Shown one piece after another: positions 44,981 to 53,777 of a DNA stretch of 64,000 nt. The notes under the pieces were generated by a model that made no database searches, was not told the DNA's origin, and saw nothing but the letters and a program-made list of their open reading frames with translations. How positions within the stretch are numbered: the stretch's first letter is position 1; every line of letters starts with the position of its first letter. Position numbers and translations under genes: made by a program. This DNA comes from Aestuariibius insulae (lineage in GTDB: Bacteria; Pseudomonadota; Alphaproteobacteria; Rhodobacterales; Rhodobacteraceae), in contig NZ_JBFONW020000001.1 of the NCBI RefSeq assembly GCF_040783535.2, positions 434,001-498,000 of the forward strand. Reading direction: 5' to 3'.

Positions 44981-46171
44981 AAGGACGCGCCGGGGCCAGC
45001 CCCACCCCGCGACAAAAACGAGGAAAAGCGCGGCGATCGCATTGATCCCGGCGGCCATGATGAAGGCTTGGCTCAGCCAGCCGATATCCGACAGCAGCCC
45101 GGTCAACAGGATGATCGGCGGCATCCCGATCTTGAAGATCGCGCCTGTAATCCCGGCCACGCGCCCCATATGGGCGGCCTCCACGGTCTCCTGCCGGTAG
45201 GACCAGATCCCTACGTCGAAGAACAGCGTCAGCGCCCCGATCACAAAGCTCAGTGTGCACAGGATCAGGAAGGCCCCGCTCGCGGCCACCGCAAGATAGC
45301 CCAGCGCCAACATCCAGATCGGCCAGAAAAAGGCAAAACGATAGCCCAGCCGCCGCCGAAGCTTTGCCGCATAAACCGAAGCCACCATCGACCCCGCACC
45401 GGCACAGGCGATCACAACGCCGATCTGCGACGGATCGAGCCTCAGCTCGGCCTTGAGCTTGAGCAACAGCGCCACACTGAACGCCCCCTCGGCGGCATTG
45501 GTCAGCACGATGACGACGGTCATCATCACCAGCTCCCGATTGGCGCGAAAGACCCGCCAGCCTTCGGCCAGCGATGGCCAGAACCGTGCAGGCTCAGGCA
45601 GCCTCTCGTCCGGCGCCACGGCAAAGGCCGCAAGGCAGGCCAGCGCCATCGTCAGGGTCATCGCCCCGATCACGCCCTCATGCCCCAGCCAAAGCAGAGC
45701 AAACCCTCCGATCGCCGGACCGACCGTTGCGAGCGTCGCATAGACGCCGCTCACAAGCGCGGTCGCATCCGACAGCTTGTCATGGGCCACGGTCAGCCGG
45801 ATCAGCGTCATATGCGCATTGCCCAGCGCATAGCCGATCCCGTTGAAGACAATCATGAAGAGAACCAGCGCCGGAACCGAGATCTGCCCGCTCCGCACCC
45901 CCAGCCAAAGCGCGACCAGCGCCACCAGAAGAAGGGCCGAATAAAGCCGAAAGCTCACCCGCTTGCGGATCCGGTCGTTGATCACGCCGATGAAGACCGC
46001 AAAGACGATGTTCGGAACGAAGGCCACCCCCCGGATCAAGGATAGATCGACCCCGGCCTCGTTCAGATCGAAGGCCAGAAGTGGCAGCGTGAACCATAGG
46101 ATCGTCTGCGCCATCACGAATAGACTGACGACAATCAGTGACAGCAGAAACGGGCGGCCATAGGCGGACAT
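44972..46171 (-). CDS. MFS transporter
   Basis: 399 residues with 12 membrane helices, a major facilitator superfamily exporter-like protein resembling enterobactin/macrolide-type exporters. The loop NDRIRKRVSFRLYSAL follows helix 2. I chose ATG 46171; the frame extends back to 46294 through the CTAG palindromes, which would encode a nonsensical N-terminus. It lies between the sbtA region and pnp, and its 3' end is in a long hairpin. Confidence 0.85.
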   Translation of the reverse strand: MSAYGRPFLLSLIVVSLFVMAQTILWFTLPLLAFDLNEAGVDLSLIRGVAFVPNIVFAVFIGVINDRIRKRVSFRLYSALLLVALVALWLGVRSGQISVPALVLFMIVFNGIGYALGNAHMTLIRLTVAHDKLSDATALVSGVYATLATVGPAIGGFALLWLGHEGVIGAMTLTMALACLAAFAVAPDERLPEPARFWPSLAEGWRVFRANRELVMMTVVIVLTNAAEGAFSVALLLKLKAELRLDPSQIGVVIACAGAGSMVASVYAAKLRRRLGYRFAFFWPIWMLALGYLAVAASGAFLILCTLSFVIGALTLFFDVGIWSYRQETVEAAHMGRVAGITGAIFKIGMPPIILLTGLLSDIGWLSQAFIMAAGINAIAALFLVFVAGWGWPRRVLAS

Positions 46172-46236
46172 AAAGCAAAGAGATGACCGAGGCGGGCGCG
46201 AAACAAAAGCGGCAATCGAACCAAGCATCGGCGTGC

Positions 46237-46313
46237 AAGAATTTTCTAGAAAATTCTTAAGACCAAATCCTTCTAGAAGGATTTGCGCCCCCAAAATCTT
46301 CTAGAAGATTTTG
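46237..46313. repeat. Three tandem palindromes centred on TTCTAGAA
   Basis: 46237-46258 (half AAGAATTTTCT), 46264-46285 (half CAAATCCTTCT) and 46292-46313 (half CAAAATCTTCT) are perfect palindromes with CTAG centres 27 and 28 bp apart. The arms differ but remain self-complementary. They lie between the divergent MFS gene and sbtA. Confidence 0.9.
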
Positions 46314-46396
46314 CCCCGTCCCGCCGCTCTGCAATCGGCAGGCCTTGCCCCTCTGCGATGGACAGGATTATGTCGAGCGGAACCAGAGGACCTGCC

Positions 46397-47398
46397 ATGG
46401 ATCTGATTGCCGACTTTCTCCTGCGCGTCCTCGGTCAGTTCCAGTCGCCATCTCTCGCCTTCTTGCTGGGCGGTATGTTCATCGCCGCCATGGGCTCGCG
46501 GCTCACCATCCCTGATGCGGTCTACCAGTTCGCCGTCTTCATGCTGCTCATGCGGATCGGCTTGAACGGAGGCATGACGATCCGCGAAAGCGATCCTGCC
46601 GATATCATCCTGCCCGCACTGGCGGCGATGGGGATCGGCGTAATGATCGTTCTGATCGGCATGGTGGTCCTCTCCTGGCTGCCGGGCATCAGCCGCCCCG
46701 ATGCTATCGCGACGGCGGGCCTTTTCGGAGCGGTCAGCGCGTCGACCCTTGGCGCCGCCATGGTTGCGCTCGAGATCGAGGGGATGGATTACGAGGCCTG
46801 GGTGCCCGCGCTTTATCCCTTCATGGATATCCCCGCACTGATCCTCGCCATCGTGCTGGCCGGTATGGGAGAGGCCAAGGATGCCAAGCGCCGCATTACG
46901 CCATGGATGATCGTCAAGGATAGCCTGCGCGGCTCTGCCCTCTCGGCGCTTCTCCTCGGGCTTCTCCTTGGCCTTCTGACCCGGCCCGAACAGGTCTTCG
47001 AAAGCTTCTACGATCCGCTGTTCCGGGGGCTTCTCACCGTCCTGATGCTGGTCATGGGCATCGAGGCCTGGCAGCGCCTGGCCGAGCTGCGCCGCGTCGC
47101 CCACTGGTACGCCGTCTATGCGTTCTTCGCGCCGATCGCGCACGGCTTTCTGGCCTTCGGCGTCGGCTATCTGCTGAACATGGCGACCGGTTTCAGCCCC
47201 GGCGGGGTCGTGCTTCTCGCGCTTCTGGCGGCCTCGTCCTCGGATATCTCGGGGCCTCCGACGCTCCGGGCGGGCATCCCGAAAGCCAATCCGTCCGCCT
47301 ATATCGGATCCTCGACCAGTGTCGGCACACCGATCGCAATTGGCGTGTGCATCCCGCTTTTCATCGCGCTGGCGCAGGTGGTGTTCAGTTCACCTTGA
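46397..47398 (+). CDS. sbtA: SbtA-type sodium/bicarbonate symporter
   Basis: 333-residue SbtA-family transporter that in cyanobacteria imports bicarbonate with sodium. Family-specific motifs are GGMFIAAMGS, ALYPFMDIPAL, ESFYDPLFRGLL and the SSSDISGPPTLRAGIP motif. The 10 membrane helices and the SSTSVGTPIAIGVCIPLF region are present; the long cytoplasmic loop of cyanobacterial SbtA is absent. ATG 46397 has AGAGGA upstream. It converges with, and overlaps by 14 bp, its probable regulator sbtB. Confidence 0.93.
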   Translation: MDLIADFLLRVLGQFQSPSLAFLLGGMFIAAMGSRLTIPDAVYQFAVFMLLMRIGLNGGMTIRESDPADIILPALAAMGIGVMIVLIGMVVLSWLPGISRPDAIATAGLFGAVSASTLGAAMVALEIEGMDYEAWVPALYPFMDIPALILAIVLAGMGEAKDAKRRITPWMIVKDSLRGSALSALLLGLLLGLLTRPEQVFESFYDPLFRGLLTVLMLVMGIEAWQRLAELRRVAHWYAVYAFFAPIAHGFLAFGVGYLLNMATGFSPGGVVLLALLAASSSDISGPPTLRAGIPKANPSAYIGSSTSVGTPIAIGVCIPLFIALAQVVFSSP

Positions 47399-47705
47399 AC
47401 TTGGTCGGGCGCAGGATCTCGACCGGTTCGACATAGACGATGCCGGAGTAATTCTCGAAGAACCCCTTCGCCAAAGCCTCGGCGATGGCGTCGGCGATAT
47501 CGTGACCCGAAACGATCACCTCGATCTTCACATTCGTCTGCAGCCCCGACACCTGAGCGCGCATCTGCGAACGCTTGCCGCGGCTGCCCTTCCCGCCGAC
47601 ACCGCTATAGGTGTAGCCCGTCGCGCCCATCTCATCGATAAGCGCCGTCACCTGATCGAGCAGGATGCGTTCGGTGATGATGACGAGCTTGGTCGCGTGA
47701 TGCAT
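47385..47705 (-). CDS. sbtB: SbtB-like PII-family regulator
   Basis: 106-residue PII-like signal protein. The T-loop carries GGKGSRGKRS, as in SbtB, and KLVIITERILLDQVTALIDE starts the fold. Cyanobacterial SbtB ends with a CGPEGC redox loop, which is absent here. It would bind adenine nucleotides and gate SbtA. Its coding region overlaps the acyltransferase end by 58 bp. Confidence 0.9.
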   Translation of the reverse strand: MHHATKLVIITERILLDQVTALIDEMGATGYTYSGVGGKGSRGKRSQMRAQVSGLQTNVKIEVIVSGHDIADAIAEALAKGFFENYSGIVYVEPVEILRPTKFKVN

Positions 47706-49666
47706 GGCGGATCCCTCCGGATGCGACCATCCCCGCTTGAGGACCGGGACGCAAGAGGACGCATCGACCGGGCCTGGCCAAGCGCTTCGATCGCCCGGGT
47801 GAGGCGGCGGGCGACATCGGGGGCGATACTGCTCGACAGGTGATATCCGTCGAAAAGCGTGAAGCCGCCCGCGTCGGTCAGGATCGGGCAGGGCGCGCCC
47901 TCGCAAAACAGATCCAGACCGCTGACCCGCGTGACATCGAGCGTCTGGGTGGCCTCGAGGATCTGCGCATGGATCCGCGCGGCAGAGGCATAATCGGCGC
48001 TGAAATCACCCTCGATCCCGCGATGCCGCATCTTGCGATACCGCAGGAACGTCTCTTCGCGAACCATCGGATGCGGGGTAAGCAGGACAACCGCGCGGCC
48101 CGCATGGTCCAGCTCGGCAATCGTGGCCGCGAGCCGCTCCGCCACGAAGCGGGGCTGAGAGGCATATTGCGAACCGGGGCCCTCGGACACCAGGATCGGC
48201 TCTCCGGCCATATTCGTCTCGCTCGCATACCATTCATAGGCGCTGTTCAGTACCACGATATCATAGTCGCCCGTCCGCAGCTCCTCCATCGATGCGCGGG
48301 TATGCTCAAGGCAATCGTGCTTGAAGGCAGGCCCCTGCCGGGCATCCTCGTTGCGCAGAACCCCGGTGAGCGACGGGCAGGAATGGCGGATGAAAAGCGC
48401 CAGGCTGATGCCGTCTTCATTGAGCTGCCGACCGAGCGATGTTGAAAAGGCATCGGCAAAGCTGTCACCCCACAGTGCGACCTTGAGCGGCGCCTCCTCG
48501 ATCTCGAAACAGCGCCCGCCATTGTAGTTGCACGCCCCGCCATAGGTCTCGCGCAAAAGATCGTCGGGAGGGGTCGCCGTCCACAGAACCGCACCGGCGG
48601 CGGCCACGGCGGCAAGACCCGAGGCGGAACCGGCAAAGACCATGCGCCGCGGCATCGCCCCGGGGCCGCGACGGCGAAACGGGCGCTCGACAAAGCGCCA
48701 GCTGAGCCAGGCGAGTGGAAAGCTCGCCAGCGCCAGCCCAAGCATCAGCGGCAACCCGGGCGGCTCAAGGCTGCCGATCCGCGCAAAGGCAAAGAGCGGC
48801 TGATGCCAGAGATAGGCGCTGTAGCTGATCAGACCGATCCCGGTCAGAAAAGGCAGACCCAAAAGGCGCGCCGCAGGGGTGTTGTGACCGTAAAGAAGAA
48901 CAAGGACCGTACCCGCGACCGGGAGGAGCGCGGGAAGCCCCGGCACCGGAACGGTCTCGTCAAAGGTCACGAGTGCCGCGAGGATCAGAAACAGTCCGGC
49001 CACCGCGATGGCGCCGTTGCTCTTCAGGCCGCTTCGATGGACGTGGAGCGCCGCGATCGATCCCGCGAACAGCTCCCAGGCGCGGGTCGGGATCAGATAG
49101 AAGTTGGCGCTCGGCGCGGTGCGCCATGCCCACTCGCTCAGGGCCAGGCTGGCACCGGAAAGCGCAATCAGGATCCAAAGAACGCGGCGCGGCCCGCTGC
49201 GCCAGATCAGGAGCAGCAGAATCGGGAAGATGATATAATACTGCTCCTCGACCGCGAGGCTCCAGGTATGAAGGAGCGGTTTATCCTCGGCTGCTTCCGA
49301 AAAGTACCCGCTCTCGCGCCAGAAGAGGATATTCGACGCGAAAAGGCCGACAGCGACGAGGCTTTGCGAGAAATCCCTGAGCTGCTCCGGCAGCATCCAG
49401 AGCCAGGCGAATGGCAGGCAGGCCGCGCAGACGAAAAAGAGCGCGGGCAGGATCCGCCGGGCCCGCCGTTCGTAGAACTCCAGCAGGCTGAAGCTGCCGC
49501 GCTCGATATCCTCGATCAGAAGCGTGGTGATCAGATAGCCGCTGATGACGAAGAAGATGTCGACGCCGATAAACCCGCCGGAAAACAGGCCGAGGCCGGA
49601 ATGAAACAGGATAACGGGAACCACCGCGACAGCGCGAAGCCCATCAATCTCCGGGCGATACAACAT
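47648..49666 (-). CDS. OafA-type acyltransferase with SGNH domain
   Basis: 672-residue membrane acyltransferase that likely O-acylates a cell-surface sugar. The N-terminal Acyltransferase 3 domain (about 1-345; RPEIDGLRAVAVVPVIL, ISGYLITTLL, SLAVEEQYYI) has about ten helices. The C-terminal periplasmic SGNH domain has the catalytic motif LWGDSFADAF. The final about 40 residues are unlike the family and read across the sbtB start, so the end may be extended. ATG 49666 matches family starts. Confidence 0.88.
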   Translation of the reverse strand: MLYRPEIDGLRAVAVVPVILFHSGLGLFSGGFIGVDIFFVISGYLITTLLIEDIERGSFSLLEFYERRARRILPALFFVCAACLPFAWLWMLPEQLRDFSQSLVAVGLFASNILFWRESGYFSEAAEDKPLLHTWSLAVEEQYYIIFPILLLLIWRSGPRRVLWILIALSGASLALSEWAWRTAPSANFYLIPTRAWELFAGSIAALHVHRSGLKSNGAIAVAGLFLILAALVTFDETVPVPGLPALLPVAGTVLVLLYGHNTPAARLLGLPFLTGIGLISYSAYLWHQPLFAFARIGSLEPPGLPLMLGLALASFPLAWLSWRFVERPFRRRGPGAMPRRMVFAGSASGLAAVAAAGAVLWTATPPDDLLRETYGGACNYNGGRCFEIEEAPLKVALWGDSFADAFSTSLGRQLNEDGISLALFIRHSCPSLTGVLRNEDARQGPAFKHDCLEHTRASMEELRTGDYDIVVLNSAYEWYASETNMAGEPILVSEGPGSQYASQPRFVAERLAATIAELDHAGRAVVLLTPHPMVREETFLRYRKMRHRGIEGDFSADYASAARIHAQILEATQTLDVTRVSGLDLFCEGAPCPILTDAGGFTLFDGYHLSSSIAPDVARRLTRAIEALGQARSMRPLASRSSSGDGRIRRDPPCITRPSSSSSPNASCSIR

Positions 49667-49785
49667 AATGAACTCGAAACAAAAAGGTCTTAATTCGAGC
49701 TTTGTACACGAAACTCGGCGGTGCGCCAAGCCGGGATGCCGGATGACGCGACCTTGAGGCATCCGGGCAGGCGAAGCCTGAACGC

Positions 49786-49811
49786 AAAAACGCCCGCACG
49801 AGGGCGGGCGT
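49786..49811 (-). terminator. Terminator after rpsO
   Basis: Stem ACGCCCGC (49790-49797) with GCGGGCGT (49804-49811), followed on the minus strand by five T residues. Confidence 0.85.
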
Positions 49812-49888
49812 CATAGCTGAACTGCGACCGGGTGCCGGATCACGCTTTTCGCAAAACGCTTATCCGCACAGGTCGATAAATCGAAGGT

Positions 49889-50158
49889 TTATCGACGGAG
49901 GCCGAGACGCTTGATGAGGTCCTGATAGCGTGCTTCGTCCTTGGCACGGACATAGTCGAGCAGCTTGCGGCGCAGGGCGACCATCTTGAGAAGGCCGCGG
50001 CGACCGTGGTTGTCCTTCTTGTGGATCTTGAAGTGCTCGGTCAGCGTCGCGATGCGCGAGCTGAGGATTGCAACCTGGACTTCGGGCGAACCGGTATCGC
50101 CGTCCTTGGTCGCGTATTCCTTCATGACTTTTGCTTTTTCTTCGACTGTGATCGACAT
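49889..50158 (-). CDS. rpsO: 30S ribosomal protein S15
   Basis: 89-residue ribosomal protein that binds 16S rRNA centrally. Family phrases are DTGSPEVQVAILSSRIATLTEHFK and KKDNHGRRGLLKMVALRRKLLDYV. The start MSITVEEK (ATG 50158) with GGAGA upstream matches the family. It is usually followed by pnp; here 5 kb of other genes intervene. Confidence 0.97.
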   Translation of the reverse strand: MSITVEEKAKVMKEYATKDGDTGSPEVQVAILSSRIATLTEHFKIHKKDNHGRRGLLKMVALRRKLLDYVRAKDEARYQDLIKRLGLRR

Positions 50159-50283
50159 CGGGGTCTCCTTTGGGTTTGAGGAATGGCGCAAGCCGGGATG
50201 TCGTCCAGCAGGGCCCGTGGAGGAATCGCCATTCGGTCAGGCGAAGCGCGCGTATAGGAGAGACCGCGCGTAATGGAAAGGGG

Positions 50284-51204
50284 TTACGCCGCCTCTTCGC
50301 TATCTGACGCGACGATGTCGATCCGGTCCAGCGTCAGCGGCCCGTCGTGATCGATCCGGGCAAGGGTCGTCCCATCGGCCCGTAGCTCCGTTCCGGTTTC
50401 GGTCGGGCGCAGATCCACGGACGGGGCAGGGCCTTCGGCGTCATAGACAATGAGGATCCGGTCCTCCTCCACGTTAAAATCCTGGATATGGGACGGGCCG
50501 CCAGAGGCTCCCGCCTCTTCTCCGGATGTGTCCACAACGAAGGTATCGGCCCCGCTGCCGCCATGCATCAGATCGCTGCCATCGGTCAGCAGCCGGTCCT
50601 CCCCCGCACCGCCATTGAGGAAGTCCCGCGCCCCGTCGCGCCCGTCGAGCGTGTCGTTCCCAAAGCCGCCGAACAGCGTATCGGTCCCGGCGCCACCCAC
50701 AAGACGGTCATCGCCCCCATCTCCGGACAGGCGATCGTTCCCCGCCTCGCCCAGAAGAAGGTCGTCGCCGCCGCCGCCACCCATCCTGTCATCACCATCG
50801 CCGCCGATGATCACGTCATCGTCGTTGTGCCCGTACAGATGGTCATCATCCGGGCCTCCGTTGATCCGGTCGGCTTCATCATTGCCGTGGATCATATCCT
50901 CTCCCGCGCCGCCGATCAGGATATCCGCGCCCCCGTCGCCTTCGATATGATCGTCCCCGCCCGCGCCATCGATGTAATCGGCCTCCTCGTCGCCGAAGAT
51001 GATGTCACGCTCCTCGGTCGGGGCCGCTTCTTCCCCGTCCTCGGGATCCTCTCCCGTCAGATCGATATAGTCGGTCACCTGGCCAGTCTCTTCGTCCGAA
51101 GTGTTGTCCTGCGACGGTTCATCCTCCGCCTCGTTGCGAAAGCTGTCCGTGACGAAAGCGCCGGCAGCGGCAGCGCCCATGAGGGTCAAAAGGGTAGCAA
51201 GCAT
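50284..51204 (-). CDS. RTX-type calcium-binding repeat protein
   Basis: 306 residues. An N-terminal hydrophobic stretch (LATLLTLMGAAAAGAFV) may be a signal or anchor. It is followed by an acidic linker and about ten GGxGxDxLx-like nonapeptide repeats (about 90-215), which bind calcium and fold as a beta roll. The C-terminal about 80 residues end acidic, without a clear type I secretion signal. No hlyB/hlyD transporter is adjacent. Confidence 0.85.
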   Translation of the reverse strand: MLATLLTLMGAAAAGAFVTDSFRNEAEDEPSQDNTSDEETGQVTDYIDLTGEDPEDGEEAAPTEERDIIFGDEEADYIDGAGGDDHIEGDGGADILIGGAGEDMIHGNDEADRINGGPDDDHLYGHNDDDVIIGGDGDDRMGGGGGDDLLLGEAGNDRLSGDGGDDRLVGGAGTDTLFGGFGNDTLDGRDGARDFLNGGAGEDRLLTDGSDLMHGGSGADTFVVDTSGEEAGASGGPSHIQDFNVEEDRILIVYDAEGPAPSVDLRPTETGTELRADGTTLARIDHDGPLTLDRIDIVASDSEEAA

Positions 51205-51278
51205 GGCGAGGTCCTGATGAAACGGATGACCTTCTACCATGTGTCCTGCGGAAAATGGTGGAATTTCGGTACTTTAGG

Positions 51279-52157
51279 TTAATGCCCCGTGAAGAAAGGC
51301 AGGACGGCGGCCAGCACCTCTTCCGGCGTTTCTTCCATCGCGAAATGGCCTGACCGGCAGGTCGCGGTCGTCAGATCGCGGCACCATCGCGACCAGAGCC
51401 CTGCCGGATCGCCCGACCGCGCGGGAAAGCCGCCCTCGGCATAAAGGAACAGCGTCGGCGCCTCGATCCGGCCCGTTTCCGCCTCGTCGATGCGGCGGTC
51501 CGTTGTCGCTCCCGCACGATAGTCCGCGCACATCGCGTGACGCCGCGCCGGATCGGCCATCTGCGCGCGGTAGCTCTCCAGCGCCTCGGGCGTGAAGGGC
51601 GACAGATCCTTCGCAAAGGTCCAAGTTTGCAACGTGTGGTCGAGATATCCTTCCGGATCGGCCGAGATCAGCGTCTCCGGCAGCGGGGCGGGCTGTGCCA
51701 GGAAGGTCCAGTGATAGGCCGCCATCGCCAGATCGGCTGTCCAGGCGGCCCAGAAATCGCCCGTCGGCACGATCTCGATAATGCCCATCCGCGCGATCCG
51801 CGCCGGATGGTCGAGCGCGAAGCGATAGGTCACCCGCGCGCCCCGGTCGTGGCCAAGGATATGGGCCTGTTCGATGCCGAGCGCCTCCATCAGCCCGGCA
51901 ATGTCGCGGGCCATGGTTCGCTTGGAGTAGACGGTATGCGCCGCGTCATCCTCGGGCGCGTCTGACGCTCCGTAGCCGCGCAGATCGGGGATGATGACGT
52001 CGAAATGCTCGGCCAGCGCCGGAGCGATCCCGGCCCAGCAGCGATGGTTCTCCGGATAGCCGTGCAGCAGGATCAGCGGATGGCCCGCGCCCGCGCGATG
52101 GACCGACAGGGTCACCTCGCCGGTGTCGATACGGGTCTGCTCGAAGCCGTCGATCAT
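51279..52157 (-). CDS. Alpha/beta hydrolase resembling fluoroacetate dehalogenase
   Basis: 292 residues. The nucleophile is Asp104 in LGHDRGARVT, with Arg105 and Arg108 for the carboxylate, His271 as base and His149/Trp150/Tyr213 as a fluoride pocket. These numbers match those I recall for Burkholderia FAcD almost exactly. The triad acid would be Glu128 rather than Asp128. It may hydrolyse a haloacetate or a related carboxylate. It is coupled to a DUF1643 gene by ATGA overlap. Confidence 0.85.
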   Translation of the reverse strand: MIDGFEQTRIDTGEVTLSVHRAGAGHPLILLHGYPENHRCWAGIAPALAEHFDVIIPDLRGYGASDAPEDDAAHTVYSKRTMARDIAGLMEALGIEQAHILGHDRGARVTYRFALDHPARIARMGIIEIVPTGDFWAAWTADLAMAAYHWTFLAQPAPLPETLISADPEGYLDHTLQTWTFAKDLSPFTPEALESYRAQMADPARRHAMCADYRAGATTDRRIDEAETGRIEAPTLFLYAEGGFPARSGDPAGLWSRWCRDLTTATCRSGHFAMEETPEEVLAAVLPFFTGH

Positions 52158-52666
52158 GTGGGTTCCCAGGGTTCGGGTTGCTGACTATAGGCGATGTAGA
52201 GCGGGTGTTTGGGATGCCCGGCCTGACTGAGGCCCAGATGGCTCAAAGCGTGGCCTGCGCCTCGCAAAAGTCGCTCGACCTCCGGCCCGCGATCCAGATA
52301 GGCGCCATGGGTACCCCAGGCCGCGACGATGCTATCGGCCCAACCCGCGCCCGCGAGAATCGCCTCGTCATTCGCGGGTCCGACCGGATCGGAGGCCCTT
52401 CTGAGCGCCCGCGGATCGGTGTCGCGCCAAGCGAAAATGTTGCAGACGCGGAAGGCCCCGAAGCCCAGCGCCCGGGCGCGCCTCTCGCAGCGCTCGACCG
52501 TGGGGTCGTTCTGCACTTCGGTCGCGATGGAGGGGTTGAGCATAACGAAAAGGACCTTTTGCCCCGCCGGATCCCAGATCCGCGTCAGCGCGTATCGATA
52601 GCGCTCGCAAGCGGAATAGGTCGCCTCTGAGGGGGCGTCGCCCTTTTGATGGGTGCGAGTGATCAT
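52154..52666 (-). CDS. DUF1643 domain protein
   Basis: 170 residues of the DUF1643 family. Typical phrases are YRYALTRIWDPAGQKVLFVMLNPS, DPTVERCERRARALGFGAFRVCNIFAWR and AWGTHG. Function is unknown. The ATG at 52666 is followed by the hydrolase start overlapping its stop, so the two are translated as one unit. Confidence 0.88.
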   Translation of the reverse strand: MITRTHQKGDAPSEATYSACERYRYALTRIWDPAGQKVLFVMLNPSIATEVQNDPTVERCERRARALGFGAFRVCNIFAWRDTDPRALRRASDPVGPANDEAILAGAGWADSIVAAWGTHGAYLDRGPEVERLLRGAGHALSHLGLSQAGHPKHPLYIAYSQQPEPWEPT

Positions 52667-52775
52667 GGGGCTGTTGTCGAACGGAGCCGCTGGCGCGGCA
52701 AGTGATTATTTGTCTGGCGCCTCTGGCGGGCGGAGCGGGTCGTTTTGGAGGTCTTGCTTCTGGAGCGGGCAGGAT

Positions 52776-52808
52776 GCCTCCGGCGGGCATATTTATAACA
52801 AGATGAAG
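52776..52808. repeat. Intergenic GCCTCCGGCGGGC-ATATTT...AGATGAAG motif
   Basis: A GC-rich palindromic portion followed by an AT-rich part and AGATGAAG, located between truB and the DUF1643 gene. From memory, motifs of this type recur between genes in many Rhodobacteraceae. It occurs once in this window. Confidence 0.45.
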
Positions 52809-52819
52809 AGGAGCCGCGC

Positions 52820-53725
52820 TCAAAGATTGAGGACACGGCTTGGGTGAAGCTGGCCGGCGCGGTAGGTGCCGATCGCGATGGGCTGGCCCTGATGGGAGGC
52901 CCAGGCCGTATCGCCGAAATTCGCGGTCGAGGAGAGGACCTCGGCCGGGTTGCCGTTGCGCAGGCGCATGGCGGCCAGTTCCGTGCAGGGCAGCTCCGGC
53001 AGGTCGGTGAGCGCGACCTCGACAGGCAAAAGGCGCGCGTCGAGAGCCGGGGTTCGGGCCTCCGCTTCGATCGTGTCAAAGCGAACCGCATCCTCGAGCG
53101 TGAAGGGTCTCGACCAGATCCGGCGAAGCGTCTGCACATGAGCGTGGCAGCCCAGCGCCTCTCCCAGGTCGCGTGCGATGGATCGGACATAGCCGCCTTT
53201 GCCACAGGTCATCTCGAGCTCTACGTGGTCCGCATCCGGGCGGGCGGTCAGGCGCAGGTCCGAGACATGGAGAGGGCGGGCGGCGATCTCGAACTCTTCG
53301 TCGTCCCGGGCCAGCGCATAGGCGCGTTCGCCGTCGATCTTGACGGCGGAGAATTTGGGCGGGATCTGCTGGATATCACCGGTAAAGGCGGGCAGGGCGG
53401 CCTCGATCTCGGCATCGGTGGGGCGCAGGTCCGATGTGGCGATCACCTCGCCTTCGGCATCGTCGGTATTGGTCGCGGCGCCCAGGCGGATGGTGAAGCG
53501 GTAGGCCTTCTCGGCCTCGGTGATGAAGGGGATCGTCTTGGTTGCCTCGCCCAAAGCCACGGCCAGCAGGCCCATCGCCGCCGGATCGAGCGTGCCCGCA
53601 TGGCCGGCCTTCTTGGCCTCCAGCGCCCAGCGGATCTTGTTGACGACCGCCGTCGAGGTCGGCCCGGCGGGTTTGTCGACGATCAGCCAGCCCGATATGT
53701 CGCGTCCCTTGCGGCGGCGTCCCAT
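52820..53725 (-). CDS. truB: tRNA pseudouridine-55 synthase
   Basis: Makes pseudouridine 55 in the T-loop of most tRNAs. It has 301 residues: the catalytic Asp47 is in GHAGTLDPAAMGLL, and YRFTIRLGAATNTDDAEGEV and GGYVRSIARDLGEALG follow. The position beside rbfA is usual. Confidence 0.96.
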   Translation of the reverse strand: MGRRRKGRDISGWLIVDKPAGPTSTAVVNKIRWALEAKKAGHAGTLDPAAMGLLAVALGEATKTIPFITEAEKAYRFTIRLGAATNTDDAEGEVIATSDLRPTDAEIEAALPAFTGDIQQIPPKFSAVKIDGERAYALARDDEEFEIAARPLHVSDLRLTARPDADHVELEMTCGKGGYVRSIARDLGEALGCHAHVQTLRRIWSRPFTLEDAVRFDTIEAEARTPALDARLLPVEVALTDLPELPCTELAAMRLRNGNPAEVLSSTANFGDTAWASHQGQPIAIGTYRAGQLHPSRVLNL

Positions 53726-53777
53726 GATGTTCTCCTCGCTGGCGGTACGGCGCAGTAGCGCCGTTCGGCGGCCGCGG

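Noticed and set aside
49724..50260. Similar phrases either side of rpsO (AAGCCGGGATG, CAGGCGAAG)
   Set aside because: The matches are short and GC-rich; I could not extend them into a convincing repeat pair.
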